The position numbers were made by a program, and so were the translations under genes. DNA of 47,021 nucleotides from Sterolibacterium sp. (GTDB taxonomy: Bacteria; Pseudomonadota; Gammaproteobacteria; Burkholderiales; Rhodocyclaceae), in the NCBI GenBank assembly GCA_018062105.1, contig JAGOSV010000015.1, positions 1 to 47,021 of the forward strand, read 5' to 3'. Within the stretch, counting starts at the first letter, position 1. Every line of letters begins with the position of its first letter. Positions 37,046 through 47,021 of the stretch are shown one piece after another. Below the pieces are notes generated by a model. It saw nothing but the letters and a program-made list of their open reading frames with translations. It was not told the DNA's origin and made no database searches.

Positions 37046-37912
37046 TCATTGACGGGAATTGCCGCTCCACTGCAGCTTCTCGCGCAGCATGGCAAAGTAG
37101 CTGTAGCCGGGCGGGTGCATCAGGGTGATGGCGTGGCAGGAGCGTTCGACACGTAATTGATCCCCCACCCGGGCGTCGAAATATTCTTGGCCGTCGAAGT
37201 GGATACGGGCATCGAATTGCGCCAGCAGGCTGATATCGACACGGCTCTCGTCGCTGATGGTGATTGGCCGGTTGCTCAGAGCGTGCGGGCACAGCGGTAC
37301 CAGGGCAATGCCATGTACCGCCGGATGCAGGATCGGGCCGTGGGCGGACAAGGCGTAGGCGGTCGAACCGGTCGGTGTGGCGATGATCATGCCATCGGCC
37401 CGCAGGACGTAGATGAACTCGCCATCGACACGCACCTCGACTTCGATCATGCGGCCGATTTCGCCCTTGTTGATGACGACATCGTTGAGGGCGACAGTGT
37501 TGAAGACGCACTGGCCGTCGCGCAGTACCCGGGCATCGAGCAGGGTGCGCTGCTCAGGGGAGAACTGGCCTGCGAGCAGTGCCGTGATGCCTTCGATCAT
37601 GGACTGGCTGGCGATGTCGGTCATGAAGCCCAGCCGTCCCTGATTGACCCCGGCCAGCGGGACATTGTGCGCCGCCAGGCGACGCGCGGCATTGAGCATG
37701 GTGCCATCGCCGCCGACGACGATGGCTAGGTCGGCGAGCCGGCCGATGTCTTCGAAAGAGGCTGGCTGGCAATCATGGCAGCCGATGGAGGCGGCTGTCT
37801 GCTCTTCGATCAGCACGGTACAGCCGCGGGTATGAAGAAATACCGCCAGCTCGTGCAGCGCGTCGGCAATGGTCGGGCTCTGGTATTTGCCGATCAGGGC
37901 GATGGTTTGCAT
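37046..37912 (-). CDS. nadK: NAD kinase
   Basis: A 288-residue enzyme that phosphorylates NAD to NADP. The diphosphate-binding [23 protein letters not shown], the NDVVINKGE block and [16 protein letters not shown] are all present. The start at 37912 ([11 protein letters not shown]) fits; a frame continuing to 38170 is chance. The nadK-recN pair is common in proteobacteria. Confidence 0.97.
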   Translation of the reverse strand: MQTIALIGKYQSPTIADALHELAVFLHTRGCTVLIEEQTAASIGCHDCQPASFEDIGRLADLAIVVGGDGTMLNAARRLAAHNVPLAGVNQGRLGFMTDIASQSMIEGITALLAGQFSPEQRTLLDARVLRDGQCVFNTVALNDVVINKGEIGRMIEVEVRVDGEFIYVLRADGMIIATPTGSTAYALSAHGPILHPAVHGIALVPLCPHALSNRPITISDESRVDISLLAQFDARIHFDGQEYFDARVGDQLRVERSCHAITLMHPPGYSYFAMLREKLQWSGNSRQ

Positions 37913-37934
37913 GCGGGCACCGTAGTGGTGGGGT

Positions 37935-39218
37935 TCAATAGGCAGAGAGGTTGCTGCCGGCAGCCCCGGCCACAGCGATGCTGACCGAGCCGTGGCTGAT
38001 GGCCAGCAGATTGTTGTGGGTACCGGAGGTCTGGGGTGACCACTGAACGCCATCGGTGCTGGTGAAGATGCTGCCGTTATTGCCGGTGGTGATGAACTGA
38101 CGGGTGAAGGCAATGGCACGCAGGTCATTGACGCCGTTGTTGATGGTGCTGGCCGTCCAGGTGGCGCCATTGTCCCGGCTGGTCAGTTGTGTCCCGGCGG
38201 TGCCGACGGCAATGAAGACGGCTGTGCTGGTGCTACTGGTGGCACTGCCGCTGGTGGCGATACCAAAGGTCACTCCGCGCAGGTCCTGCAGTGTGTTCGA
38301 GGGAACGGCAGTCCAGGTGAAGGCATTGTTGCTGATCAGCAGGGTGCCGGATTTCCCGGCCGCCAGCCAGAGGCCGTTGCCATAGGTGATGGCATACAGG
38401 TCATTGCCCGTACCAGAATTTTGACGAGTCCAATTGACGCCATCCGGGCTGGAGAGGATGCTCCCGGCCTGGCCGACGGCGACATAGCCACCGACGCCGT
38501 TGGCGGCTATGGCGTACAGATCATTGGCGGTGCCGCTGGATTGCGCGGTCCAGGTGGCGGCGTCGGTGCTGCGCAGGATGGTGCCGCGTGCGCCGACGGC
38601 CAGATAAAGGCCGCCATAAACCGTGGCGTAGAGATTGGGCAGGGGGGCAGCCAGCGGCACGGTTCTGGTGGTCCACTTGAACGGGGTGTAGGCGTTGATG
38701 TCCGGACTGGTGTAGAGCGCACCGGCATCGCCGACGGCAACAAACTGGCTACCGAAGCTCAGACCATTCAGGTTGCTGCTGCCTTGTGCCGGGGCGGTCG
38801 ACCAGCTGGCACCGGCCAGACGCGGAATGGTGGCCAGAGCCGGGCTGCCAGCGCCCCCCGGTCCACCGTCGATACGGGCATTGACCGTGAATGAGTAGGT
38901 CTGGCCATTGGTCAGACCGTTGATGACATAGGGCGGCTTGCTCTTGGGAAAGGCAAAGCCACCGATGGTGTTCCAGTTGTCCGGGGTGACATGGCTGCCG
39001 GGGGCGACGAACACCCAGTATTCGGTGCCGGGCACAGCCGTCCAGGTCAGGGTGACGCTGCTGTCGCCGGTGATGACCTGAACATCGGACGGTGGTGGTG
39101 CGGATGAGCCGAGTTCAAAGGCCCCTCCCATGCAGCCATTGAGCAGCAGGGTTGCGGCAACGGCGGCCAGCAAGGGGAATAAACGGAACAAGTGGAACAA
39201 GCGGAACAAGCGGTTCAT
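37935..39218 (-). CDS. Lipoprotein with a fibronectin-III-like and a Ycf48-like propeller region
   Basis: A 427-residue lipoprotein (signal peptide, lipobox LLNGC). About residues 45-125 look like a fibronectin type III fold ([32 protein letters not shown]). The rest has six or so repeats of the type [19 protein letters not shown], matching the Ycf48/sialidase beta-propeller family used as assembly scaffolds in phototrophs and as exported proteins elsewhere. The start at 39218 is preferred to 39233. The signal peptide is built from tandem nine-base repeats. Its function is unknown; it lies upstream of nadK with a 22-base gap. Confidence 0.75.
   Translation of the reverse strand: MNRLFRLFHLFRLFPLLAAVAATLLLNGCMGGAFELGSSAPPPSDVQVITGDSSVTLTWTAVPGTEYWVFVAPGSHVTPDNWNTIGGFAFPKSKPPYVINGLTNGQTYSFTVNARIDGGPGGAGSPALATIPRLAGASWSTAPAQGSSNLNGLSFGSQFVAVGDAGALYTSPDINAYTPFKWTTRTVPLAAPLPNLYATVYGGLYLAVGARGTILRSTDAATWTAQSSGTANDLYAIAANGVGGYVAVGQAGSILSSPDGVNWTRQNSGTGNDLYAITYGNGLWLAAGKSGTLLISNNAFTWTAVPSNTLQDLRGVTFGIATSGSATSSTSTAVFIAVGTAGTQLTSRDNGATWTASTINNGVNDLRAIAFTRQFITTGNNGSIFTSTDGVQWSPQTSGTHNNLLAISHGSVSIAVAGAAGSNLSAY
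39184..39213. repeat. Nine-base tandem repeat in a signal-peptide coding segment
   Basis: CGGAACAAG, TGGAACAAG, CGGAACAAG and a partial CGG lie in direct tandem (39184-39213). On the coding strand they spell the alternating Leu-Phe-Arg/His of the lipoprotein signal peptide. Copy number could vary by slippage in frame. Confidence 0.8.
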
Positions 39219-39352
39219 GTGCAGTCCTGTCATCGCGCCGGTGTTGGCGGGGCATGAAATTTTAACAGAGGGAGGCGCAGGTGCCCGTCGAGCCGCATGT
39301 CCTGCGCTACCCGTTCATGATCCCCTGCTGGGGTGGGGGAGATATTGTGGAT

Positions 39353-41017
<1,665 letters not shown>

Positions 41018-41087
41018 GGCTTGCCTGGGGATTCCGGAAACGAAAAGACGCTAGCTTAACCGACACGGCGGCCTGCTGGCCAGCCGA

Positions 41088-41093
41088 TATAAT
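41088..41093 (+). promoter_or_regulatory. -10 box of the mfd promoter
   Basis: A consensus TATAAT lies in the 88-base ettA-mfd gap. No -35 at standard spacing is evident. Transcription would begin near 41100, leaving almost no leader before the TTG at 41106. Confidence 0.5.
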
Positions 41094-41105
41094 GCTGCCC
41101 CTGCC

Positions 41106-44100
41106 TTGCCTGCTGCGTCTGCCGTGTTTGTGTCTGTGTCCGACCCTATCCTGCCGGAGTTCCCCGGGCTTTCCGCGTCGCCCAAGGCCGGCATGCGCCT
41201 GGATATGCCGCTGCTGGCTGGTTCTGCGGATGCGCTGGCCATTGCTCGTTCGGCAGCGCTGGCGGCTGGTCGGCTGCTCCTGGTCATTGCTGCCAGTCCC
41301 CTCGATGCCCAGCGTCTGCATGAGGAAGTGCAGTGGTTTGCGCCGGGCTTGCGTATTCATTTGCTGCCGGATTGGGAAACTCTGCCGTATGACAGTTTTT
41401 CGCCGCACCAGGATCTGGTGTCCGAGCGGCTGGCCACGCTTTATGCCGTGTCGCAGGGGGCTTGTGATGTGTTACTGACGGCGGCCAGCACCGCCCTGAC
41501 CCGGCTGGCACCGCCGGCCTTTCTTGCAGCGCACACGTTTTTCCTCAAAAAAGGTGCGGCGCTGGCAGTAGACAAGCTGCGGGCACAGCTGGCACTGGCC
41601 GGCTACCAGCATGTCACGCAGGTCGTGGCGCCGGGTGAATTCAGCGTGCGCGGTGGCCTGATTGACCTGTTTCCGATGGGCGCTGCTCTGCCTTTTCGTA
41701 TCGACCTGTTCGATGAAGATGTGGAGAGCATCCGCACTTTCGATATCGACAGTCAGCGCACGCTCTATCCGGTGCCAGAAATCCGCATGCTGCCGGCGCG
41801 CGAGTTTCCCATCGACGATGCTCCGGGGGGCGGTCGCAGCCGTTTTCGGGCACGTTTCCGGGAAGCCTTCGAGGGCGATGCCAGCCGCGTCGCACTCTAC
41901 AAGGATGTCTCGAACGGCGTGGCGCCGGGCGGCATCGAGTATTACCTGCCGCTGTTTTTCGATGAAGGCGCGATGGCCACGCTGTTCGACTATCTGCCGC
42001 CGGATTCATTGCTGTTGCAGCATCATGATGTGCCCGGTGCGGTTCATGGCTTCTGGAGCGACCTGCGGGAGCGTCATCGCCTGATGTGTGGCGACCGGAC
42101 ACGCCCGATATTGCCGCCAGAAGAGATTTATCTCACCGAGGAACAGTTTTTTTGTGGCATTGCCCCCTTTCCACGCTGGGTGCTGCCGACGCCAGTCGGG
42201 GCGGCCTTGCAGGAGGCGGCCGTTCCGCCACCGGCGCGGGTAGCCGTCGATCGTCGCGCCGAAGATCCGCTGCTGCTGTTGCGTACCCATTTAGCCGGTT
42301 TTGCCGGGCGCACGCTGTTACTGGCGGAGTCCGCCGGGCGGCGTGAAACCATACAGGAATATCTGGCTGAATATGGCCTGAAGCCGGCGGCCTGTGCGGA
42401 TTTCAATGCTTTTCTGGCAGCCGACGAGCCCTTCATGCTGGGTGTGGCACCGCTGTCGGGTGGCTTTGTCCTCAAGGAAGCCGGCCTGGCCCTGCTGACT
42501 GAAAACGAGCTGTATGCCGCCACGGCGCGTCCGCGCAGTGCGGGCAAGCGCGGTGCACGCCGCAGCAATCTCGAAGGCTGGCTGCGCGACCTATCCGAGC
42601 TGAAGATCGGTGATCCGGTGGTGCATGAGCAGCACGGTATTGGCCGCTATCTGGGTCTGGCACTGCTCGACATGGGCGGCCCGGGGCAGGAGAAGAACGA
42701 GTTTTTGCACCTTGAATATGCCGGCGGCGATACGCTGTATGTGCCGGTGGCCCAGTTACAGCTCATCAGTCGCTACAGTGGTGCCGATCCGGAGGCCGTG
42801 CAGCTGCATAAGCTGGGGAGCGGGCAGTGGGAGAAGGCGAAGAAGCGGGCGGCCGAGCAGGTGCGCGATACGGCGGCCGAACTGCTGCACCTGTATGCTC
42901 AGCGTGCTGCCCGTCAGGGCCATTGCTTCGATTTCAAACAGCACGATCTGGAGGCATTCGCCGATGGCTTCGGTTTCGAGGAAACGCCCGATCAGCAGGC
43001 CGCCATCGAAGCCGTCGTTGCCGACATGCGTTCAGGCAAGCCGATGGACCGGCTGGTGTGTGGCGATGTCGGTTTTGGCAAGACCGAGGTGGCTTTGCGG
43101 GCGGCCTTCGTTGCCGTCTCCGGCGGCAAGCAGGTGGCGATACTGTGTCCGACGACGCTGCTGGCCGAGCAGCACTACCATACCTTTGCCGACCGCTTTG
43201 CCGACTGGCCGGTGAAGGTGGCCGAGTTGTCGCGGTTTCGCAGCGAGAAGGAGCAGGCGCAGGCCATTCGTGATCTGGCCGAGGGGAAGATCGACATCCT
43301 GGTGGGGACTCACCGGTTATTGTCGAAAGACGTGCAATTTACCCGCCTGGGTCTGGTGATTCTGGATGAGGAGCATCGCTTCGGCGTGCGCCAGAAGGAA
43401 GCGTTGAAGGCACTGCGCGCCGAGGTCGATGTGCTGACGCTGACGGCGACACCCATTCCGCGCACCTTGGGTTTGTCGCTGGAAGGGCTGCGTGATTTTT
43501 CGGTCATCGCCACGGCACCGCAGCGACGGCTGGCGATCAAGACTTTCGTGTCGCGCTGGTCGAATGGCCAGGTACGTGAAGCGGTGCTGCGTGAATTCAA
43601 GCGTGGCGGTCAGGTGTATTTCCTGCACAACGAGGTGGAAACCATCCACAACATGCAGGAACGGCTGGAAAAGCTGCTGCCCGAGGCGCGCATCGTCGTT
43701 GGCCACGGCCAGCTGCCCGAGCGTGAGCTGGAGCGGGTGATGCGCGAATTCACCCAGCAGAAGCACAACCTGTTGCTGTGTTCGACCATCATCGAAACTG
43801 GCATCGACAATCCCCATGCCAATACCATCATCATCAACCGTGCCGACAAGTTCGGTTTGGCTCAGTTGCACCAGCTGCGTGGCCGGGTGGGTCGTTCGCA
43901 CCATCAGGCGTATGCCTATCTGCTGACGCATGAGGAAGCCAAACCGACCAAGCAGGCGGAGAAGCGCCTGGAAGCCATCCAGATGATGGAAGAGCTGGGT
44001 TCCGGCTTTTTCCTGGCCATGCACGATCTGGAGATCCGTGGCGCGGGAGAGGTGCTGGGCGAGAACCAGAGCGGCGAGATTCACGAAATCGGCTTTGCAC

Positions 44101-44612
44101 TCTATACAAACATGCTCAATGCCGCCGTCAAGGCTCTGAAGGAGGGCAAGGAGCCGGAGCTGGCCCATCCGCTGGGGGTGGTGTCGACGATAGATCTTTC
44201 TGTCGCTGCCCTGTTGCCGGATGCGTATGCGCCCGATGTGCATGAGCGGCTGACACTCTACAAGCGGTTGGCCAATGCGGAAACGCTGGAGGACGTGCAG
44301 GCCTTGCAGGAGGAGTTGATCGACCGCTTTGGTGAGCTGCCGTCACAGGCTCAGGCATTGCTGGAAACCCACCGCCTGCGAATCGCAGCTCATCCGCTGG
44401 GTGTCCTCAAGATCGACGCCGGCCCGCACGCGATACAATTGCACTTTTCTGCCCAGGCACCGGTCGATCCGACAAGGCTTATTGCATTGATCCAGCAGGA
44501 TCGTCATCTGCGCTTTGCTGGCCCGGAGAAACTGCACTGGAAGCGCGAGATGCCTGGTCTGCGCGAACGTGTCCAGGCAGTACGCGAACTTCTGAAGAAA
44601 CTACAAGGCTGA
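41106..44612 (+). CDS. mfd: Transcription-repair coupling factor Mfd
   Basis: A 1168-residue translocase that removes stalled RNA polymerase and recruits UvrA. Domains are a UvrB-like N-terminus (about 20-330), the polymerase-interaction domain (about 500-570, DPVVHEQHGIGRYLGL) and RecG-like motor lobes with Walker A GDVGFGKTEVALRAAF and DEEHRFG, QLRGRVGRS, and a C-terminal TRCF domain. No ATG fits the start: TTG at 41106 or GTGs at 41124, 41130 and 41136 are possible, none with a clear ribosome binding site. aroG follows 8 bases later. Confidence 0.96.
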   Translation: MPAASAVFVSVSDPILPEFPGLSASPKAGMRLDMPLLAGSADALAIARSAALAAGRLLLVIAASPLDAQRLHEEVQWFAPGLRIHLLPDWETLPYDSFSPHQDLVSERLATLYAVSQGACDVLLTAASTALTRLAPPAFLAAHTFFLKKGAALAVDKLRAQLALAGYQHVTQVVAPGEFSVRGGLIDLFPMGAALPFRIDLFDEDVESIRTFDIDSQRTLYPVPEIRMLPAREFPIDDAPGGGRSRFRARFREAFEGDASRVALYKDVSNGVAPGGIEYYLPLFFDEGAMATLFDYLPPDSLLLQHHDVPGAVHGFWSDLRERHRLMCGDRTRPILPPEEIYLTEEQFFCGIAPFPRWVLPTPVGAALQEAAVPPPARVAVDRRAEDPLLLLRTHLAGFAGRTLLLAESAGRRETIQEYLAEYGLKPAACADFNAFLAADEPFMLGVAPLSGGFVLKEAGLALLTENELYAATARPRSAGKRGARRSNLEGWLRDLSELKIGDPVVHEQHGIGRYLGLALLDMGGPGQEKNEFLHLEYAGGDTLYVPVAQLQLISRYSGADPEAVQLHKLGSGQWEKAKKRAAEQVRDTAAELLHLYAQRAARQGHCFDFKQHDLEAFADGFGFEETPDQQAAIEAVVADMRSGKPMDRLVCGDVGFGKTEVALRAAFVAVSGGKQVAILCPTTLLAEQHYHTFADRFADWPVKVAELSRFRSEKEQAQAIRDLAEGKIDILVGTHRLLSKDVQFTRLGLVILDEEHRFGVRQKEALKALRAEVDVLTLTATPIPRTLGLSLEGLRDFSVIATAPQRRLAIKTFVSRWSNGQVREAVLREFKRGGQVYFLHNEVETIHNMQERLEKLLPEARIVVGHGQLPERELERVMREFTQQKHNLLLCSTIIETGIDNPHANTIIINRADKFGLAQLHQLRGRVGRSHHQAYAYLLTHEEAKPTKQAEKRLEAIQMMEELGSGFFLAMHDLEIRGAGEVLGENQSGEIHEIGFALYTNMLNAAVKALKEGKEPELAHPLGVVSTIDLSVAALLPDAYAPDVHERLTLYKRLANAETLEDVQALQEELIDRFGELPSQAQALLETHRLRIAAHPLGVLKIDAGPHAIQLHFSAQAPVDPTRLIALIQQDRHLRFAGPEKLHWKREMPGLRERVQAVRELLKKLQG

Positions 44613-44620
44613 GGCTGATC

Positions 44621-45694
44621 ATGACGCACGCAAAACTTGAAAATCTCAATGTTGAATCTCTCACCAGCATGCCCACGCCGGAGGAGATTCACGCCCTGCT
44701 GCCCCTGTCCGACCGGGCTGCGGTAACCGTTGCCCAGGGGCGCGAAACGATGCAGCGCATCCTCGATCGTCAGGATGCCCGTCTGTTCGTTGTCGTCGGC
44801 CCGTGCTCGATCCATGACCCGGTGGCCGGCATGGAATATGCCCGCCGTCTGAAAAAACTGGCCGATGAGGTCAGCGAAACGCTGGTGCTGGTGATGCGTG
44901 TGTATTTCGAGAAGCCGCGCACATCGACCGGCTGGAAGGGCTACATCAACGATCCACGAATGGACGATTCCTTCCACATCGAGGAGGGCATGAAGAAGGC
45001 GCGTGAATTCCTGCTGGCGGTGAATGGGCTGGGATTGCCGGCTGCGACCGAGGCACTCGACCCCATCTCGCCGCAATACCTGGGGGATATGATTGCCTGG
45101 ACAGCCATCGGCGCACGCACCAGTGAATCGCAGACACACCGCGAAATGTCTTCCGGGTTGTCGACGCCGGTCGGCTTCAAGAATGCCACTGACGGTGATC
45201 TCGATGTGGCCATCAACGCCATCATCTCGGCGGCCAACCCGCACAGCTTTCTCGGCATCAATGCCCAGGGCAAGACTTCCGTGGTGCGTACGCGCGGCAA
45301 CCGTTATGGCCATGTCGTCCTGCGCGGCGGTGGCGGGCGGCCGAACTATGATTCGGTCAGCATCTCGCTGGCTGAACAGGCACTGGCCAAGGCCAGGCTG
45401 GCACAGAATCTGGTGGTGGATTGCTCACACGCTAACAGCTACAAGAAACCGGAAATGCAGCCACTGGTGCTGGCCGACTGCACCCGGCAGATCACCAATG
45501 GCAACCGTTCCATCGTCGGACTGATGATCGAGAGCAATCTCGAAGCTGGCAATCAGCCGATTCCTGCTGATCTGGCCCTGCTCAAATATGGCTGCTCGGT
45601 GACCGATGCCTGTATCGACTGGAACACCACCGAAACCGCCCTGCGCGACATGCACCAGCAACTGAAGAACGTACTGCCGGGCCGCAACAAGTAG
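44621..45694 (+). CDS. aroG: 3-deoxy-7-phosphoheptulonate synthase (DAHP synthase), type I
   Basis: A 357-residue class I aldolase that commits PEP and erythrose-4-phosphate to aromatic amino acid synthesis. GPCSIHDP, MRVYFEKPRTSTGWKG, GARTSESQTHRE, VRTRGNRYGHVVLRGG and VDCSHANS are typical. The isoenzyme type (Phe- or Tyr-sensitive) cannot be fixed by eye. It follows mfd by 8 bases, and an inverted repeat lies directly downstream. Confidence 0.95.
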   Translation: MTHAKLENLNVESLTSMPTPEEIHALLPLSDRAAVTVAQGRETMQRILDRQDARLFVVVGPCSIHDPVAGMEYARRLKKLADEVSETLVLVMRVYFEKPRTSTGWKGYINDPRMDDSFHIEEGMKKAREFLLAVNGLGLPAATEALDPISPQYLGDMIAWTAIGARTSESQTHREMSSGLSTPVGFKNATDGDLDVAINAIISAANPHSFLGINAQGKTSVVRTRGNRYGHVVLRGGGGRPNYDSVSISLAEQALAKARLAQNLVVDCSHANSYKKPEMQPLVLADCTRQITNGNRSIVGLMIESNLEAGNQPIPADLALLKYGCSVTDACIDWNTTETALRDMHQQLKNVLPGRNK

Positions 45695-45708
45695 ACAGGC
45701 TGAAATTC

Positions 45709-45777
45709 GTCATTCCCGCGCAGGCGGGAATCCATGAGTCAGAACAACGGCAGGATTCCCGCCTGCGCGGGAATGAC
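45709..45777. repeat. Paired inverted 25-base repeat behind aroG
   Basis: The 25 bases starting GTCATTCCCGCGCAGG at 45709-45733 recur as a perfect reverse complement at 45753-45777, with a 19-base loop. Each half is itself palindromic (ATTCCCGC and GCGGGAAT). Such dispersed elements are common in betaproteobacterial genomes and can act as terminators; this one separates aroG from the DUF1015 gene. Confidence 0.85.
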
Positions 45778-45816
45778 ATCAATATCCCTCGACCTTCCCC
45801 CGAACGGAACCCCACC

Positions 45817-47021
45817 ATGTCCCTGATCAAACCCTTCGCCGGCCTGCGTCCCGCTGCCGGCCAGGCCAGCGCCGTCGCCGCTCCGCCCTATGACGTCCTC
45901 TCCTCCGACGAAGCGCGCCTGCGGGCGGCTGGCAAGCCGTGGAGTTTCCTGCACATCTCTAAGCCGGAAATCGATCTACCGACGGACACCGATCCGTATG
46001 CGGCAGTGGTTTATGCCAAGGCGGTCGAGAATCTGCAGAAGATGCTGGCTGCCGGTATCCTGCAACGCGACGGGCAGGCGTGCTATTACGCATACCGCCT
46101 GACGATGGGGACGCATGTGCAGACCGGTCTGGTGGCGGCGGCCTCGGTGGCTGATTACGATACCAACCGCATCCGCAAGCATGAATTCACGCGTCCGGAC
46201 AAGGAGGATGACCGGGTGCGCCAGATCGAGGCACTGAATGGCCAGACTGGCCCGGTACTGCTGGCGTATCCGCCTTCCTCGCTGGCCGATACGCTGATTG
46301 CCCAGGCCAGCAGCGGAACACCGGAGGCAGACCTGACAGCCGATGACGGCATCGGGCATACCCTCTGGGTGATTCGTGATGCCGATCTGATCGCCCGCAT
46401 TTCCACGGTCTTTGATGCCATGCCGGCGCTCTACATTGCCGATGGTCATCATCGTTCTGCTGCGGCGTCGCGCGTTTCGGCCGCACGCGGAGGGCGTGGC
46501 GAGGCGGCCTGTTTTCTGGCAGTGATTTTTCCGCACCACCAGATGCGCATCATGGACTACAACCGGGTTGTCAAGGATTTGAACGGCCTGACCGAAGCAG
46601 CGCTGTTGGCACGGATCAGCGAAGAGTTCACCGTCACGACGGCGGCGGCCCAGGTGCGTCCGGCACGTCCTGGCGAGTTTGGCATGTATCTTGGCCATCG
46701 CTGGTTCCGGCTGAACATCAAACCTGAGCGGATTCCAGCCCAGGATCCGGTGGCACGTCTGGATGTCAGCCTGCTGTCCGAGTATCTGCTCGGCCCCGTT
46801 CTTGGCATTGCCGACCTGCGCCGTGACAAGCGCATTGATTTCGTCGGTGGCATCCGGGGTCTCGATGAGCTGGAAAAGCGCGTCAATAGTGGCGAGATGG
46901 CGGTTGCCTTTGCCCTGTATCCGACACAGATGACCGATCTGATGGCAGTTGCCGATGCTGGCGAAGTCATGCCACCGAAATCGACCTGGTTCGAGCCCAA
47001 GCTGGCGGATGGCCTGGTGTC
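45817..47021 (+). CDS. DUF1015-family protein (partial, runs off the window)
   Basis: The ATG at 45817 opens a frame with no stop before the window ends, 401 codons. The start SLIKPFAGLRP, then APPYDVLSSDEAR, YRIRKHEFTRPDKEDDR-type blocks and the conserved IADGHHRSAAA are typical of DUF1015 proteins. The family has no well established activity. The family is about 400-420 residues long, so only the tail is missing. It is separated from aroG by the inverted repeat and probably has its own promoter. Confidence 0.9.
   Translation, partial: MSLIKPFAGLRPAAGQASAVAAPPYDVLSSDEARLRAAGKPWSFLHISKPEIDLPTDTDPYAAVVYAKAVENLQKMLAAGILQRDGQACYYAYRLTMGTHVQTGLVAAASVADYDTNRIRKHEFTRPDKEDDRVRQIEALNGQTGPVLLAYPPSSLADTLIAQASSGTPEADLTADDGIGHTLWVIRDADLIARISTVFDAMPALYIADGHHRSAAASRVSAARGGRGEAACFLAVIFPHHQMRIMDYNRVVKDLNGLTEAALLARISEEFTVTTAAAQVRPARPGEFGMYLGHRWFRLNIKPERIPAQDPVARLDVSLLSEYLLGPVLGIADLRRDKRIDFVGGIRGLDELEKRVNSGEMAVAFALYPTQMTDLMAVADAGEVMPPKSTWFEPKLADGLV

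Noticed and set aside
39322-39333. CCCCTGCTGGGG as an ettA terminator
   Set aside because: Only a four-base stem, and no T-run on the ettA side.
43317-44243. A 308-residue minus-strand frame inside mfd
   Set aside because: Shadow of the mfd motor domain; no recognisable product.

Overview
The window reads as chromosomal DNA of a GC-rich betaproteobacterium (Rhodocyclales/Nitrosomonadales-like; genus not assignable by eye). Signs are the ribF-ileS-lspA-fkpB-ispH block, the bamE/fur divergence next to dapB, a class Ia ribonucleotide reductase with ATP-cone, a complete minor-pilin/PilY1 set and flagellar rod genes. No rRNA, tRNA or CRISPR was seen.

Layout. (1) 1-8080: the 3' end of flgG is followed by an open reading frame whose first ~90 residues are FlgH-like and whose remainder is a TpsB (ShlB/FhaC) outer-membrane transporter. 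Behind it come a secreted CHAT-domain (caspase-like) TPR protein, a CHASE2 class III adenylate cyclase, a FecR-domain protein and a DUF4892/OmpA-like protein. This accessory block appears to have replaced the rest of the flagellar operon. (2) 8258-10211: a small membrane protein and an intact IS3-family element. (3) 10229-18280 (minus): a type IV pilus assembly operon, pilE-fimT-pilV-pilW-pilX-pilY1. (4) 18494-26086 (minus): ispH, fkpB, lspA, ileS, ribF, amiC, tsaE. (5) 26075-30856: queG and prfB (with the programmed +1 frameshift), dapB and bamE on minus, then fur and a GDT1-family transporter. (6) 30944-35271 (minus): nrdA-nrdB-glutaredoxin with an unusually rich 5' region: two NrdR boxes, a cobalamin riboswitch and a hairpin that could switch the nrdA ribosome binding site. 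(7) 35369-41017 (minus): recN, nadK, a propeller-like lipoprotein, ettA. (8) 41106-47021: mfd, aroG, and a DUF1015 gene that runs off the end.

Most of the window is tightly packed housekeeping DNA with overlapping genes. The most unusual parts are the FlgH-TpsB fusion leading the CHAT/CHASE2/FecR block, which looks like a secretion-plus-signalling module without an assigned job, and the nrd leader, where two sensors (NrdR for nucleotides and a riboswitch for B12) are stacked upstream of a B12-independent reductase.

All calls rest on reading motifs by eye. Starts are chosen from ribosome binding sites and family length, and are marked where doubtful.
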